Of a stretch of DNA of 64,000 nucleotides, positions 54,695 through 64,000 are shown in pieces (the stretch's first letter is position 1; every line of letters begins with the position of its first letter). This stretch comes from Maricaulis maris. Lineage in GTDB: Bacteria; Pseudomonadota; Alphaproteobacteria; Caulobacterales; Maricaulaceae. The translations under genes and the position numbers were made by a program. The stretch spans positions 2,543,501-2,607,500 of the forward strand of contig NZ_AP027270.1 of the NCBI RefSeq assembly GCF_036322705.1, in the 5' to 3' direction. The notes under the pieces were generated by a model. That model was not told where the DNA came from, did not search any database, and saw nothing but the letters and a program-made list of their open reading frames with translations.

Positions 54695-55311
54695 TGTCGG
54701 ATGCGGCAAGCCTCGCTTACTGTCTCATGGCCGGATTGAGCGCCGGCCTGGCGACTTTGGCATTTGGACCCGCCGCCTTGATCTGGCGTCGCCGCCGGCG
54801 GCGATTCGCGCTTAGAGCGCCGCTGCTGGCTGCGATATTGCTGGCTGGTAGCTATGCTGGCCTCTCAGGCAGCCTTTCAGACAGCCTTCTCTTCGCGCTG
54901 GCCTGCGGCGCCGGCGCGGCGGCGGCATCACTCGACCTTACCGTCCGGCGTGTGCATGATGTGAACTCCCTCATCATCGCCGCAACCGGATTGGCGGCAG
55001 CCTCGCTCGATGGAAGCTGGTTGAGTGCCATCCCTGCAGCGATTGGTTCAGCCGCGATCCTTGGTTTGGCCGGTGCATTGACATCAGCCGCCAAGGCCGG
55101 AGCAACGCTCGGCCTTGGGGATATACTCTTTGCGGCCGCCTGTGGCCTCTGGATCGAACCCGGCCACCTGCCTTCCGCCCTTCTGGCCGCGGTCGCCGCA
55201 ACGCTCGTGCTGGCACGCCCATGGCGATCATCGTCCCCGACGCGGATCGCGTTTGTACCAGGTCTGGGGCTAGGCTACGGTGCGGCAGCTTTGTTTGCAG
55301 GACTGGCTTGA
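54694..55311 (+). CDS. gspO: A24-type prepilin peptidase, minimal
   Basis: A 205-residue membrane aspartyl protease with six or so spans. The two catalytic Asp are in LDLTVRRVHD (near residue 80) and LGLGDILF (GxGD, near residue 145). It lacks the N-terminal cytoplasmic methylase domain and zinc Cys of full PilD/GspO, as in small CpaA/TadV types. It cuts pseudopilins and sits amid them. ATG 54694 makes a TGATG junction with gspD. Confidence 0.85.
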   Translation: MSDAASLAYCLMAGLSAGLATLAFGPAALIWRRRRRRFALRAPLLAAILLAGSYAGLSGSLSDSLLFALACGAGAAAASLDLTVRRVHDVNSLIIAATGLAAASLDGSWLSAIPAAIGSAAILGLAGALTSAAKAGATLGLGDILFAAACGLWIEPGHLPSALLAAVAATLVLARPWRSSSPTRIAFVPGLGLGYGAAALFAGLA

Positions 55312-55318
55312 GCTCGCC

Positions 55319-55744
55319 GTGACGTCGAAAACCAAAAATCTGCGACGCGGGTTCAGCGTGATCGAAGCCTTGGCGGCGGTCGCATTGCTGGCACTCGCCC
55401 TCGCACCACTCTACTCAATGCTTCAGCAGATCACATCGGCCACGCTGCGTATTGAGCGGTTTGTGGAGGCTCGGGAGGTCAATGGCACCGTCTCAAGCCT
55501 GGTTCAGTCAGGAATGGGCGTGCCCGAAGAAATCCAAGGATGGTACGTAACGGTAACAATGAATGAGCCCGGCAGCGAAGAAGCGGTCGATGGCTATCTT
55601 GGTGGTCAGTACTTCACGCTTCTGACGGAAAATTACACCGTCACGCTTAGAAAAAATGAATATACATTCGAGCGGCGGCACTCGCGGATTGCATTGAATC
55701 CGATATACGATTCAGAAGAAGAAGCCATATTCAGCAACATGTGA
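55319..55744 (+). CDS. gspI: Type II secretion minor pseudopilin GspI
   Basis: A 141-residue pseudopilin: MTSKTKNLRRG-FSVIEALAAVALLALA, cleavage after Gly11, then a small beta domain. GTG 55319 is chosen over the longer GTG 55280 because it gives a normal basic leader and starts 8 bp after the peptidase stop. It is the last gene of the rightward block and convergent with the FkbM gene by a 3-bp gap. The last 150 bp are AT-richer than the rest. Confidence 0.85.
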   Translation: MTSKTKNLRRGFSVIEALAAVALLALALAPLYSMLQQITSATLRIERFVEAREVNGTVSSLVQSGMGVPEEIQGWYVTVTMNEPGSEEAVDGYLGGQYFTLLTENYTVTLRKNEYTFERRHSRIALNPIYDSEEEAIFSNM

Positions 55745-55747
55745 CTA

Positions 55748-56515
55748 TTATTTGAATATCTTGTACTTATCTTTATCGAAGTCGTTATCTGTAATTGTGT
55801 CGAACAACTCTGAGTGCGATTTATTATTAAGAAATATTACATCAACCTGCCACAATGCTTCGTCAAAATAGCACGGCTCGACAATATCAAATATACTGAA
55901 ACCCTCCGCGGTTAAACGCGCAACCACCTCAGCCAGATTGGCTTGGGTCACCTCAACAACGATAACCGCGCAACTCGACAGGAAACTACGCGCCCCGTCG
56001 AGCACGCTGACCTCGTTGCCGTCGGTATCGATTTTCAGCAGACAATTCCGTACCGGCCCGAATTTGGCAGCCACTGAATCGAGTGCGACGACTTCGATGG
56101 CACGCGCCTCGCGCCCACCCTCAGCCAGATCGACATGGGCACTGGAATTCAACGAGCCCGCTTCTCCCAGGATGCGCATCGTCGCGACACTATCCCCGCT
56201 CCCAACGGCCTTCTGGAAAAGGGTGAAGTCCAGCCCGGCATAGACGCGCTCGATAGCATCCCTGCACTCGTCGACTGGTTCAAAGAGGTAATGATGCACA
56301 CGCGGGAAATGATCGATCAGCTCCGAGGTCCCGTGGAGGACTCCAACGTCAACGACAGCATCGACCCGCACGCCCCTGCGCTTCAGCACCCTGAATGCCT
56401 CAAGCTTCTTGGGCGATCGGGTCTGTGTGGAAAGCCCCAGCCGCCGACCGAGCTGACGGACGAAATCGACCAGTTTCTCTCGGGCATTGGGAATATTGGC
56501 AGTCACTTGCGACAA
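55748..56515 (-). CDS. FkbM-family methyltransferase
   Basis: A 255-residue SAM-dependent methyltransferase: VDAVVDVGVLHGTSEL near residue 52, YLFEPVDECRDAIERV near residue 76, CLLKIDTDGNEVSVLDGA near residue 158, the FkbM order. Likely methylates a sugar of the exported glycan; the ABC exporter genes follow upstream on the same strand. The 3' half is AT-rich. It has no damage, unlike the FkbM gene split by the IS66 unit. Confidence 0.85.
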   Translation of the reverse strand: MSQVTANIPNAREKLVDFVRQLGRRLGLSTQTRSPKKLEAFRVLKRRGVRVDAVVDVGVLHGTSELIDHFPRVHHYLFEPVDECRDAIERVYAGLDFTLFQKAVGSGDSVATMRILGEAGSLNSSAHVDLAEGGREARAIEVVALDSVAAKFGPVRNCLLKIDTDGNEVSVLDGARSFLSSCAVIVVEVTQANLAEVVARLTAEGFSIFDIVEPCYFDEALWQVDVIFLNNKSHSELFDTITDNDFDKDKYKIFK

Positions 56516-56577
56516 GCTCCGGCGGGATTCAATTCTGCGATAAAGACAATACCGCCACAGCCCTGATTGTCCTGCAC

Positions 56578-57369
56578 TTATTCCTGTGCAGCCGTCTGGC
56601 TCTTGCCGCTCGCTTCATAGGCGGCCAGAACATCATCTATCGGCGCGTCCATTCTGACACGCCCGTCATGCAGCCAAAGGCCGCGCGTGCAATTCGCCTG
56701 CAACAGGCTCGCACTATGGGACGCGAGGACCAAAATTCCAGCACGACCGACAAAGGTGGACATACGTTCACTGGCCGCTTTGCGAAACTTGGCATCGCCC
56801 GCCGACAGCCACTCGTCCAGAATGAGGACGTCCGGTTCAAATGCGGTCGCAATCGCAAAATTCAACCGCATCCGCATACCGGCCGAGTATGTGTCCACCG
56901 GCAGATCGATAAACTCGCCCAGACCTGCAAAGGCAGCAATCTCTGCCCGTCGCGCTTCGACCTCTGACCGTTTTCGCCCTGATGCCAATCCCCGCAAGGT
57001 GATGTTCTGATTGCCCGTCGCCTCGCTGCGCATGCCCAGATTAATGTTCACGAGACTCGTTGTTCGCCCCTCGACCGTGACGAAACCTTCTTCCGGCGGA
57101 TAAATGCCCGCAAGCACTTGCAGGAGTGTCGTCTTGCCGGACCCATTGGCACCGACAAGGCCTATCCGTTCGCCCTGCTCGACTTCAAAGGACACGCCAT
57201 CCAGAGCGCGGACACCCTTTATGTAGCCGCGCTTGTCCCGCACCAGTCGCTGGGTTCCACCAAAATCCTCCCCGGCATCCAGCGGAGCAGTCTGGGTATC
57301 AAGCGAACTGCGCGCGCGATTGAACAGCGGGTAGGTGACCGCGAGGTCTTGGACGAGAATGTGAGACAT
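56578..57369 (-). CDS. Polysaccharide ABC exporter ATPase (Wzt/KpsT-type)
   Basis: A 263-residue ATPase: LVGANGSGKTTLLQVLAG (Walker A, near residue 73), YSAGMRMRLNFAIA (signature), VLILDEWLSAGD (Walker B) and LASHSASL (H-loop). The KpsT/short Wzt pattern without a C-terminal sugar-binding domain. Paired with the ABC-2 permease 9 bp upstream; together they would flip an undecaprenyl- or lipid-linked glycan to the periplasm. Confidence 0.92.
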   Translation of the reverse strand: MSHILVQDLAVTYPLFNRARSSLDTQTAPLDAGEDFGGTQRLVRDKRGYIKGVRALDGVSFEVEQGERIGLVGANGSGKTTLLQVLAGIYPPEEGFVTVEGRTTSLVNINLGMRSEATGNQNITLRGLASGRKRSEVEARRAEIAAFAGLGEFIDLPVDTYSAGMRMRLNFAIATAFEPDVLILDEWLSAGDAKFRKAASERMSTFVGRAGILVLASHSASLLQANCTRGLWLHDGRVRMDAPIDDVLAAYEASGKSQTAAQE

Positions 57370-57378
57370 CAGCGGAAC

Positions 57379-58206
57379 TTACAACCAATAGGGCAAACGG
57401 CGGCGGAAAACGGCGGCACACAGTGCTGCCGCCAGCCAGATCGCAAACGTGACGCCAATCACAACAGCCCAGCTGGTCATTCTTGGCATCTCCCCCAAAA
57501 GCGGTGCGCGAAAGATCTCAACATAGTGTGTGAGCGGGTTCAGGTCAGCCGCAAACGCCCGGGCACCATCAAGACCTTCGCGCACCCAGAGGATCGGCGT
57601 GACAAAGATCAACAGGCGCGTAATGGACGTCACCAGATGGCCTACATCCTCATAACGCGCAGAGATAAGTCCTAACAGGTACTGAACCGCGACAGCATTC
57701 ACGACATAGAGCACAAGAGTCGGAACAACGAGCAGCGTCAGCAGACCAGGCACCCAGCCGGACCAGATCATGAGCGGAATGACCACCACCATCTGTAGCG
57801 CAAAAATCAAGAGTGACCTGAACAGGCTCCGGTAGACGTGTACGGAATATGGCAGGGACAAAGCCTTGATCCACACATGGGACGAGGTGAAGACCTGACA
57901 GCCGTCAATGAAGTTTCCAGAGATGAAAATGAAGGCCGCATAACCGAGCGCCACATAAACAATGAAGCTTTCAAGTTCCCGACCCGACAGGGCCGAGAAG
58001 AAGAATGATACCCCACCGACGAACATCAGGAATGACAGGATAATCCAGGAAACGCCGAGCATGCTGCGGCGATAGCGCTGCTGAATCTCATCCCAAGCGA
58101 AAGTCCGCCATAATTCGACCATTGCCAGGCCGGCCCACAGATCCTTCACGAAGCCGAGGACACCACTGGCAGCGTGAAGGTCATACCGTCTCGACTGAAT
58201 GTTCAT
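57379..58206 (-). CDS. Polysaccharide ABC exporter permease (Wzm/KpsM-type)
   Basis: A 275-residue ABC-2 permease with six spans; the amphipathic start LAMVELWRTFAWDEIQQRYR then RSMLGVSWIILSFLMF is the family pattern, ending FRRRLPYWL. Forms the channel for the ATPase encoded just downstream. Confidence 0.9.
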   Translation of the reverse strand: MNIQSRRYDLHAASGVLGFVKDLWAGLAMVELWRTFAWDEIQQRYRRSMLGVSWIILSFLMFVGGVSFFFSALSGRELESFIVYVALGYAAFIFISGNFIDGCQVFTSSHVWIKALSLPYSVHVYRSLFRSLLIFALQMVVVIPLMIWSGWVPGLLTLLVVPTLVLYVVNAVAVQYLLGLISARYEDVGHLVTSITRLLIFVTPILWVREGLDGARAFAADLNPLTHYVEIFRAPLLGEMPRMTSWAVVIGVTFAIWLAAALCAAVFRRRLPYWL

Positions 58207-58357
58207 GGGTTTTCGCTGCAGAGGTGTGGCTGTGGGGAGATCATCGCTGGCCTAAATGACACGCTCCGGGATGTCCATCGTGTTCGAAGGGACACCGAGT
58301 CAATTACACACCGAACCTCCTCCTGTTCGCAGGCGCGCCGGCACATCGCCTTGCCAC

Positions 58358-60181
58358 TCACTCGACCGTTACCGATTTGGCGAGGTTTCTCGGTTGGTCC
58401 ACGTCTGTGCCTTTGAGCGCTGCGATGTGATAAGCGAGCAGCTGGAGCGGGATGGCAGTAAGGATCGGCCGAACAAATTCCGGACTGTCCGGCATGACGA
58501 CAAGTTCTGCTGCGGCACCGTTCGCCTCCTCTGCACCGCGCGCATCAGTGATCAGGATCACCTCACCCCCGCGAGCAGCCACCTCCTGGATATTGGAAAG
58601 GATTTTGGGGAATAGCGCATCATGCGGCGCGGTGACAACAACTGTCATGCCTTCCTCCACCAGCGCAATCGGCCCGTGCTTGAGCTCCCCTGCGGCATAG
58701 CCCTCCGCGTGTATGTAGCTGATTTCCTTTAGCTTCAACGCGCCTTCGAGAGCCAGGGGGTGATTCACGCCGCGGCCTAAATACAGGACTTCTCGCGCCG
58801 AGGTCAGACGGTGGGCGATCTGCTCGATCTTCGGCTCTATCGCCAGTACCGCATTGATCTGACGCGGCACCTCGAGCAAGGTCCGCACGAAAGCCTGCTC
58901 TGATGCCTCGTCAATGACGCCACGCGCCCGCCCCGCTCCGATCGACATGCAGGCCAGAGCCGCCAGCTGCGCCGTAAAGGCTTTTGTAGACGCAACACCG
59001 ATTTCCGGACCCGCATCCGTCAAGGCGACAACATCCGCCTCGCGGACCATCGACGATTCCGCGACATTGACCACTGCCAGAGTCGGTGCGCCAACACTCT
59101 TGCAATACCGCAAGGCCGCGAGCGTGTCGGCGGTTTCACCGGATTGCGAAACGAAGAGCGCAGCATCATTCTTCGAAATAACGGGCTCTCGGTATCGAAA
59201 CTCTGAAGCGACGTCGATCTCGACCGCGAGGCGAGCATGGCGCTCGAACCAGAACTTCGCGATCGCGGACGCATAGAAAGCGGTTCCGCACGCGGTCGCG
59301 ACCAGCCGACCCGTCCGGGCCCAATCCAGCAAGTCTCCCGTCCGGACCCGACCGGTACCGATGTCCAGATGACGCGATATCGTGCGCGCAACCGCATCCG
59401 GCTGCTCATGGATCTCCTTTTCCATGAAGTGACGATACGCACCCTTGTCCGCAAAGCCTGCGACGGTATGGGAAATTTGCACCGGACGAACGATTTCGTT
59501 GCCTTGAGCCGTGAAGACTCTGGCGCCTTGAGCGGTCACAATCGCCCGATCACCCTCTTCCAGATAAATCACTCGATTGGTCCATCCGGCCAGCGCCTGG
59601 GAATCCGAACCGATAAACCCCTCACCATCGCCGAGACCGACGACCAATGGACTGCCGGCCCGCGCCACCCAGATGGCTCCCGGTTCGTCTGCATAGATCG
59701 CCGCGACGGAAAAGGCGCCACGCAGTTGGTTGACCGTTTCTTTGAACGCTCCGCCCATCGTCAACCCGGCATTGAGGCGTGAGGTGATGAGATGTGCAAT
59801 CACTTCCGAATCTGTTTGGCTCTCAAACGTGAACCCCTCGGCTATAAGAGATTCGCGGAGCGACATGTAATTCTCAATGATACCGTTATGGATTATCGCC
59901 ACACGGCCGGATGCGTGCGGATGGGCATTCGCCTCGGTTGGCGCGCCATGGGTAGCCCAACGGGTGTGGGCAATACCTACTGGGCCTTCGAGCGGTGCGC
60001 CCGATATACAGGCTTCCAGCGCCGCGATCTTGCCGGGCGTCCGTCGCCGCTCCAGCGCGCCTAGCTCAGAAACAACAGCCACACCAGCTGAGTCATAGCC
60101 TCGATACTCCAGTCGCCGAAGACCATCGACAAGTCGCTTCACAACCTGACCGGATCCGACGATTCCAACGATCCCGCACAT
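58358..60181 (-). CDS. glmS: Glutamine-fructose-6-phosphate aminotransferase, copy 2
   Basis: A 607-residue GlmS, with MCGIVGIVG giving the catalytic Cys; the frame extends 10 codons further, but the ATG at 60179-60181 is required for Cys at position 1. LEYRGYDSAG, HTRWATHGAPTEANAHPH, VSQSGETADTLAAL and the terminal DQPRNLAKSVTVE match the copy at 15356-17176, with clear divergence elsewhere. Its neighbours (mutase, ugd, glmM) suggest this is the general cell-wall copy. Confidence 0.94.
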   Translation of the reverse strand: MCGIVGIVGSGQVVKRLVDGLRRLEYRGYDSAGVAVVSELGALERRRTPGKIAALEACISGAPLEGPVGIAHTRWATHGAPTEANAHPHASGRVAIIHNGIIENYMSLRESLIAEGFTFESQTDSEVIAHLITSRLNAGLTMGGAFKETVNQLRGAFSVAAIYADEPGAIWVARAGSPLVVGLGDGEGFIGSDSQALAGWTNRVIYLEEGDRAIVTAQGARVFTAQGNEIVRPVQISHTVAGFADKGAYRHFMEKEIHEQPDAVARTISRHLDIGTGRVRTGDLLDWARTGRLVATACGTAFYASAIAKFWFERHARLAVEIDVASEFRYREPVISKNDAALFVSQSGETADTLAALRYCKSVGAPTLAVVNVAESSMVREADVVALTDAGPEIGVASTKAFTAQLAALACMSIGAGRARGVIDEASEQAFVRTLLEVPRQINAVLAIEPKIEQIAHRLTSAREVLYLGRGVNHPLALEGALKLKEISYIHAEGYAAGELKHGPIALVEEGMTVVVTAPHDALFPKILSNIQEVAARGGEVILITDARGAEEANGAAAELVVMPDSPEFVRPILTAIPLQLLAYHIAALKGTDVDQPRNLAKSVTVE

Positions 60182-60330
60182 TCCTGGCTCCTGATAGGCA
60201 GCAGGCCGCACCCTGCCGCATGTCGATCGATTTTAGCTGAATCGGCAGCACGGACCGCGAACTTGTCGAGTGCGCACACAGACAACAATTGCTGTAGCAG
60301 GTTACAGACCCAACGAGCCTCGCGCGACAC

Positions 60331-61851
60331 CTAAATCTGTTGGTCGAAAGCGCCGACTTCCGGGTGTTTCGCCAGCTCTGCCTGAATCTCTGAAAAGATG
60401 GCTTTTACATCGCCCGCACAAGATGGGCTTTCCACAACCACGACAAGGTTCGGCGTGTTTGAGGATGCCCGCACCAAGCCCCAGGCGCCCCCGTCCAGCG
60501 TAAAGCGAACGCCATTCACCGTATTGATGTCCACAACGCGCCGTCCGGAGAGCATATCCCCGGCCTCAACCTTGGCCTTGAACGCCGCGACCACGTTCTC
60601 CACCACCTCGTACTTCACTTCATCCGCGCAGGCCGGCGACATGGTCGGCGAGCCGTAGCTGAGCGGGAGGGCGCGGCGCAGATCCGCCATCGACTTGTCC
60701 GGATTGCGATCCAGCATCTGCAGGACGGCGCGGGCCGCGACCAGGCCGTCATCATAGCCCCGGCCGATCGGCGGCTGCAGGAAGAAGTGGCCGGATTTTT
60801 CGAAGCCGGCCAGGGCGCCCAATTCCTTGGACCGGCTTTTGATGTAGGAGTGCCCGGTCTTGTAATAGTCGGTCTTGCAGCCATGCTCGGTCAGGATCGG
60901 GTCGATCGTGAACAGGCCGGTTGATTTCACATCCACCACGAAGGTAGAGCCGGGGTGCAGTGGCGCGAGATCGCGGGCCAGCATCAGGCCTATCTTGTCG
61001 GCGAAGATCTCTTCGCCCTCATTGTCGATCACACCACAGCGGTCGCCGTCGCCATCGAAACCAAGCCCGACATCGGCGCCATGCTCGAGCACCGCATCGC
61101 GCATGGCGTGCAGCATCTTCATGTCTTCCGGGTTGGGATTGTAGCGCGGGAAGCTGTGGTCGAGCTCGCAATCCATCTCGATCACCTCGACACCCATCGC
61201 CCGCAGCGCTTGCGGGGCGAAGGCCCCGGCTGTGCCATTGCCGCAGGCGGCGACAACCTTGAGAGGCCGCTTGATGGTGACGCCGTCCGCGACATCGGCG
61301 AGATAGCGCTCGGCCACGCCAACCTGGCGGACATAGCCACCGCCGCTGCGGGTCCGGGCGTCGCCGCCCAGCACGATGGCCTTGAGCCGGCTCATTTCAT
61401 CGGGGCCGAAGGTGAGCGGACGATCGGCCCCCATCTTCACGCCGGTCCAGCCATTCGAGTTATGGCTGGCCGTCACCATGGCGACACAGGGGATATCGAG
61501 ATCAAATTGCGCGAAATAGGCCACCGGCGACAGGGCGAGACCGATATCGTGGACTTCAACGCCGGCCGCCATGAGGCCGACTTCAAGGGCCTGTTTGACG
61601 CTGAGCGAGTAACTGCGGAAGTCGTGACCGACGACGATTTTCGGATCGACCCCCAGCTCGTGGATCAGGGTGCCCAGACCCATGCCGAGCATCTGGACTC
61701 CGTAAAGGTTCAGATCAGGCGCCTGATCCGAACCGGGATGCCCGAACCACCAGCGCGCATCATACTCGCGAAAGCCCGTCGGCTTGATCAGCGCTTCGTT
61801 TTCAAAGGCCCGGGAATTGGCCTGCAGGCTGGCATGGGGCTTGGTTGTCAT
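60331..61851 (-). CDS. Phosphomannomutase/phosphoglucomutase
   Basis: A 506-residue alpha-D-phosphohexomutase of the AlgC/ManB type. The phosphoserine loop is VTASHNSNGWTG near residue 131, the metal loop GFDGDGDRCGV near residue 265, the sugar-specificity loop GFEKSGHFF near residue 345 and the phosphate-binding RASSNTPNLVV near residue 460. It makes mannose-1-phosphate (for GDP-mannose and so Gmd/Fcl) or glucose-1-phosphate (for Ugd). Slightly longer than AlgC. Confidence 0.92.
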   Translation of the reverse strand: MTTKPHASLQANSRAFENEALIKPTGFREYDARWWFGHPGSDQAPDLNLYGVQMLGMGLGTLIHELGVDPKIVVGHDFRSYSLSVKQALEVGLMAAGVEVHDIGLALSPVAYFAQFDLDIPCVAMVTASHNSNGWTGVKMGADRPLTFGPDEMSRLKAIVLGGDARTRSGGGYVRQVGVAERYLADVADGVTIKRPLKVVAACGNGTAGAFAPQALRAMGVEVIEMDCELDHSFPRYNPNPEDMKMLHAMRDAVLEHGADVGLGFDGDGDRCGVIDNEGEEIFADKIGLMLARDLAPLHPGSTFVVDVKSTGLFTIDPILTEHGCKTDYYKTGHSYIKSRSKELGALAGFEKSGHFFLQPPIGRGYDDGLVAARAVLQMLDRNPDKSMADLRRALPLSYGSPTMSPACADEVKYEVVENVVAAFKAKVEAGDMLSGRRVVDINTVNGVRFTLDGGAWGLVRASSNTPNLVVVVESPSCAGDVKAIFSEIQAELAKHPEVGAFDQQI

Positions 61852-61861
61852 GGGAACACCG

Positions 61862-61937
61862 TTTCTCGTGCAACAGCTTCTTGTGTATCAGGTTTTGTGC
61901 AACAGGTTCGTGTGTGACAGGTTCGCGGGTAACAGGC
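61862..61937. repeat. Five degenerate 14-16-bp repeats
   Basis: Units of the type TTCTTGTGTATCAGG, TTTTGTGCAACAGG, TTCGTGTGTGACAGG and TTCGCGGGTAACAGG follow one another in the gap between the mutase and ugd genes. An eroded tandem array; function unknown. Confidence 0.7.
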
Positions 61938-61980
61938 CGGGTGATACGCACGCCCCCGCGCCGGACCCGCCCGCTCGTCG

Positions 61981-63291
61981 TCAGCCATCGGGTCGTCCGA
62001 CACTGGTATAGGCAAAGCCGGCATTGGTGGCTTCTTCCAGCGTGTAGATATTGCGCAGATCGACGAGAACCGGCGCTTTCATGGTCGACTTCAGCCGCTT
62101 CATGTCAAGCGCCCGGAACTCGTTCCACTCGGTGATGATCACCAGAACATCGGCCCCTTCCGCACAAAAGTACGGGCCGGAAACGAATTCGACATTCGGG
62201 AGGAGTTTCTCGGCTTCGACGGCGCCGGCGGGATCAAAGGCCCGCACGATGGCGCCGGCCTTTTGCAGGGCCGGGATGATCTCGAGGCTCGGGGCATCGC
62301 GCATATCGTCGGTATTCGGCTTGAAGGTCACACCCAGCACAGCCACCGTCTTGCCCTTCACATCACCGCCACACGCCGCAATCACCTTGCTGGCCATGGC
62401 CCGCTTGCGGGCATCATTGACCTCGACCACCGTCTCGATCAGGCGCAAGGGCGCATCGTATTCCTGGGCCGTGCGGGTCAGGGCGAGCGTATCCTTGGGG
62501 AAACAGGAGCCACCATAGCCCGGTCCGGCATGCAGGAATTTGCCGCCGATCCGGTTGTCGAGGCCGACACCCTTGGCGACTTCCTGGACATTGGCGCCGA
62601 CCTTTTCGCACAAATCCGCGATCTCGTTGATGAAGGTGATCTTCATCGCGAGGAAGGCGTTGGCCGCATACTTGATCAGTTCGGAGGTCCGACGTGACGT
62701 GAACACGATGGGCGTTTCGTTGAGGAAAAGCGGACGGTAAAGCTCGTTCATCGCCGTCCGGGCGCGATCATCATCGGTCCCGACGACGACGCGGTCCGGC
62801 CGCTTGAAGTCGTCGATAGCGGCGCCTTCGCGAAGGAATTCCGGGTTGGAGACAACGGCGAAGTCCGCGTCCGGACGGGTCTCGCGAATGATGCGCTCGA
62901 CTTCGTCACCGGTTCCGACCGGGACGGTCGACTTGGTCACGACCACCGTGTAGCCGTCCATGACCTCAGCGATTTCCTTGGCGGCTGCATAGACGTAGCT
63001 GAGATCGGCAAAACCGTCGCCGCGTCGCGATGGTGTTCCGACCGCGATGAAGACCGCATCGGCGCCCTTGACCGCGTCTTCAAGGTCCTGGGTAAAGGAC
63101 AGGCGACCCTCGCGGACATTGCGCATCACCAGCATGTCGAGACCGGGTTCATAAATCGGTATGCCGCCGGAATTCAGGGTCTCGACCTTGTCGGCGTCCT
63201 TGTCGACACAGACAACCTCGTGCCCGAAATCAGCGAAACAAGCCCCTGACACCAGCCCGACATAGCCGATTCCGATCATCGCGACACGCAT
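61981..63291 (-). CDS. ugd: UDP-glucose 6-dehydrogenase
   Basis: Oxidises UDP-glucose to UDP-glucuronate with two NAD. The 436-residue protein has the NAD loop MIGIGYVGLVSGACFAD (residues 5-21), VTKSTVPVGTGD near residue 117, NPEFLREGAAI near residue 147, the catalytic Cys in GPGYGGSCFPKDT near residue 255, and GVTFKPNTDDMRDAPS near residue 318. Supplies uronic acid to the surface glycan. Confidence 0.95.
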   Translation of the reverse strand: MRVAMIGIGYVGLVSGACFADFGHEVVCVDKDADKVETLNSGGIPIYEPGLDMLVMRNVREGRLSFTQDLEDAVKGADAVFIAVGTPSRRGDGFADLSYVYAAAKEIAEVMDGYTVVVTKSTVPVGTGDEVERIIRETRPDADFAVVSNPEFLREGAAIDDFKRPDRVVVGTDDDRARTAMNELYRPLFLNETPIVFTSRRTSELIKYAANAFLAMKITFINEIADLCEKVGANVQEVAKGVGLDNRIGGKFLHAGPGYGGSCFPKDTLALTRTAQEYDAPLRLIETVVEVNDARKRAMASKVIAACGGDVKGKTVAVLGVTFKPNTDDMRDAPSLEIIPALQKAGAIVRAFDPAGAVEAEKLLPNVEFVSGPYFCAEGADVLVIITEWNEFRALDMKRLKSTMKAPVLVDLRNIYTLEEATNAGFAYTSVGRPDG

Positions 63292-63484
63292 GGCAAAATA
63301 CTCCCGAATTCACTCGCATCGGTATCGCCGACGGTGCCGCTTGGTGCAAGGAGAGATTGCCGCGCCTCCGCGTCTTGTCGGGTTTTTCGCCGTCCTGCGC
63401 GCGCCCCGTTCTCGTTTTAACCGGTGGATCGATCGCAGGCTGCCCGCTCTACGCACCTGCAGAACCGCCGCCATGCCCTCGACA

Positions 63485-64000
63485 TCAGGACGCAGCGGCC
63501 GTTTCGATCGCGCTGCGCACATCATTGACAACAGACCGGATCAGGCGTTGCTCCCCTTCCGCCATGACCCGAATAACGGGTTCGGTTCCGGATGCCCGCA
63601 CCAGCAATCGCCCCGAGCTCCCGAGGCGGGTTTCCGCTTCGGCTATTGCGCTTCGAACCTGGTCCGTGTCCAGCGGTGCCTTGCCCTTGGCGACGCGAAC
63701 ATTCTCCAGCAATTGAGGGGCCGGCTTGAAGACATTGAGCAACTCGCTGGCCCGCTTGCCGCTCTCGCCCAAAACGCGCAGCACTTGAAGCGCGGCGATC
63801 AAGCCATCGCCTGTCGGCGCAAAGTCCGGCATCACAATATGACCGGACGCCTCTCCGCCGAGATTGATTCCGGTCTCGCGCATGCGCTCGGACACGTATC
63901 GATCACCAACCTGCGTTCGCTCCAGCGCAATACCCCGCCCGGCCAGATGGCGTTCCAATCCCAGATTCGACATGACGGTCGCCACAATGGCGGGGTGGCG
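63485..64000 (-). CDS. glmM: Phosphoglucosamine mutase (partial, 5' end outside window)
   Basis: The C-terminal 171 residues of Glm[15 protein letters not shown] (sugar-specificity loop) and the terminal phosphate loop [18 protein letters not shown]. Converts glucosamine-6-phosphate to the 1-phosphate, directly after GlmS. The frame is open to position 64000, so the start lies beyond the window. Confidence 0.93.
   Translation of the reverse strand, partial: RHPAIVATVMSNLGLERHLAGRGIALERTQVGDRYVSERMRETGINLGGEASGHIVMPDFAPTGDGLIAALQVLRVLGESGKRASELLNVFKPAPQLLENVRVAKGKAPLDTDQVRSAIAEAETRLGSSGRLLVRASGTEPVIRVMAEGEQRLIRSVVNDVRSAIETAAAS

Overview
The window reads as the chromosome of a GC-rich (about 60-62% by eye) alphaproteobacterium. 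A stalked or dimorphic marine lineage of the Caulobacterales/Maricaulales/Hyphomonadaceae type is the best guess. The basis is a two-gene split MetH, a DUF4164-type gene next to zapA followed by a 6S RNA and fau, a cysD-cysNC fusion, a Caulobacter-like type II secretion cluster and alphaproteobacterial-style proteins. This is inference from gene content, not a database match.

Region by region. 1-5.6 kb is the methionine/SAM cycle: metF-metH1-metH2 leftward, metK and ahcY rightward, with two near-identical AT-rich palindromes in the divergent promoter. 5.6-9.3 kb is housekeeping: a SpoIIAA-like protein, fau, 6S RNA, zapA, DUF4164 and a family 2 glycosyltransferase. 9.5-14 kb is sulfate activation (a broken SLC13 permease, cysQ, cysNC, cysD). 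14-17 kb holds a sugar aminotransferase and a first GlmS. 17.3-41.3 kb is an accessory surface-glycan island: glycosyltransferases, an acyltransferase, exostosin-like proteins, three sulfotransferases, gmd-fcl (GDP-fucose), coiled-coil proteins, and dense insertion-sequence traffic. 41.3-55.7 kb is a type II secretion system in two blocks, with a REP-type (RAYT) transposase and a large secreted protein between them. 55.7-64 kb is a second glycan block: FkbM methyltransferase, ABC exporter pair, a second GlmS, phosphomanno/glucomutase, UDP-glucose dehydrogenase and the end of GlmM.

The genes fit together as a surface polysaccharide factory. GlmS, GlmM, Ugd, the mutase, Gmd and Fcl supply precursors. 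CysD/CysNC make PAPS for the three sulfotransferases, and CysQ removes the PAP by-product. The glycosyltransferases, acyltransferase and FkbM enzymes build and decorate the chain, and the ABC-2 pair exports it.

The most unusual part is 24.5-30.3 kb. A 5772-bp unit with IS66-type ends is flanked by a perfect 8-bp duplication (GTCCATTC) and has split an FkbM methyltransferase gene; the two halves rejoin in frame across it. Its cargo is a peptide gene with a textbook double-glycine secretion leader, a ClpP-like (COG3904-like) exported protein, and the 3' part of a HlyD-family gene. This looks like a mobilised fragment of a peptide-secretion locus that I do not recognise as a described system. 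Elsewhere an intact IS3 element sits inside an IS5-family element with its 3-bp target duplication still visible.
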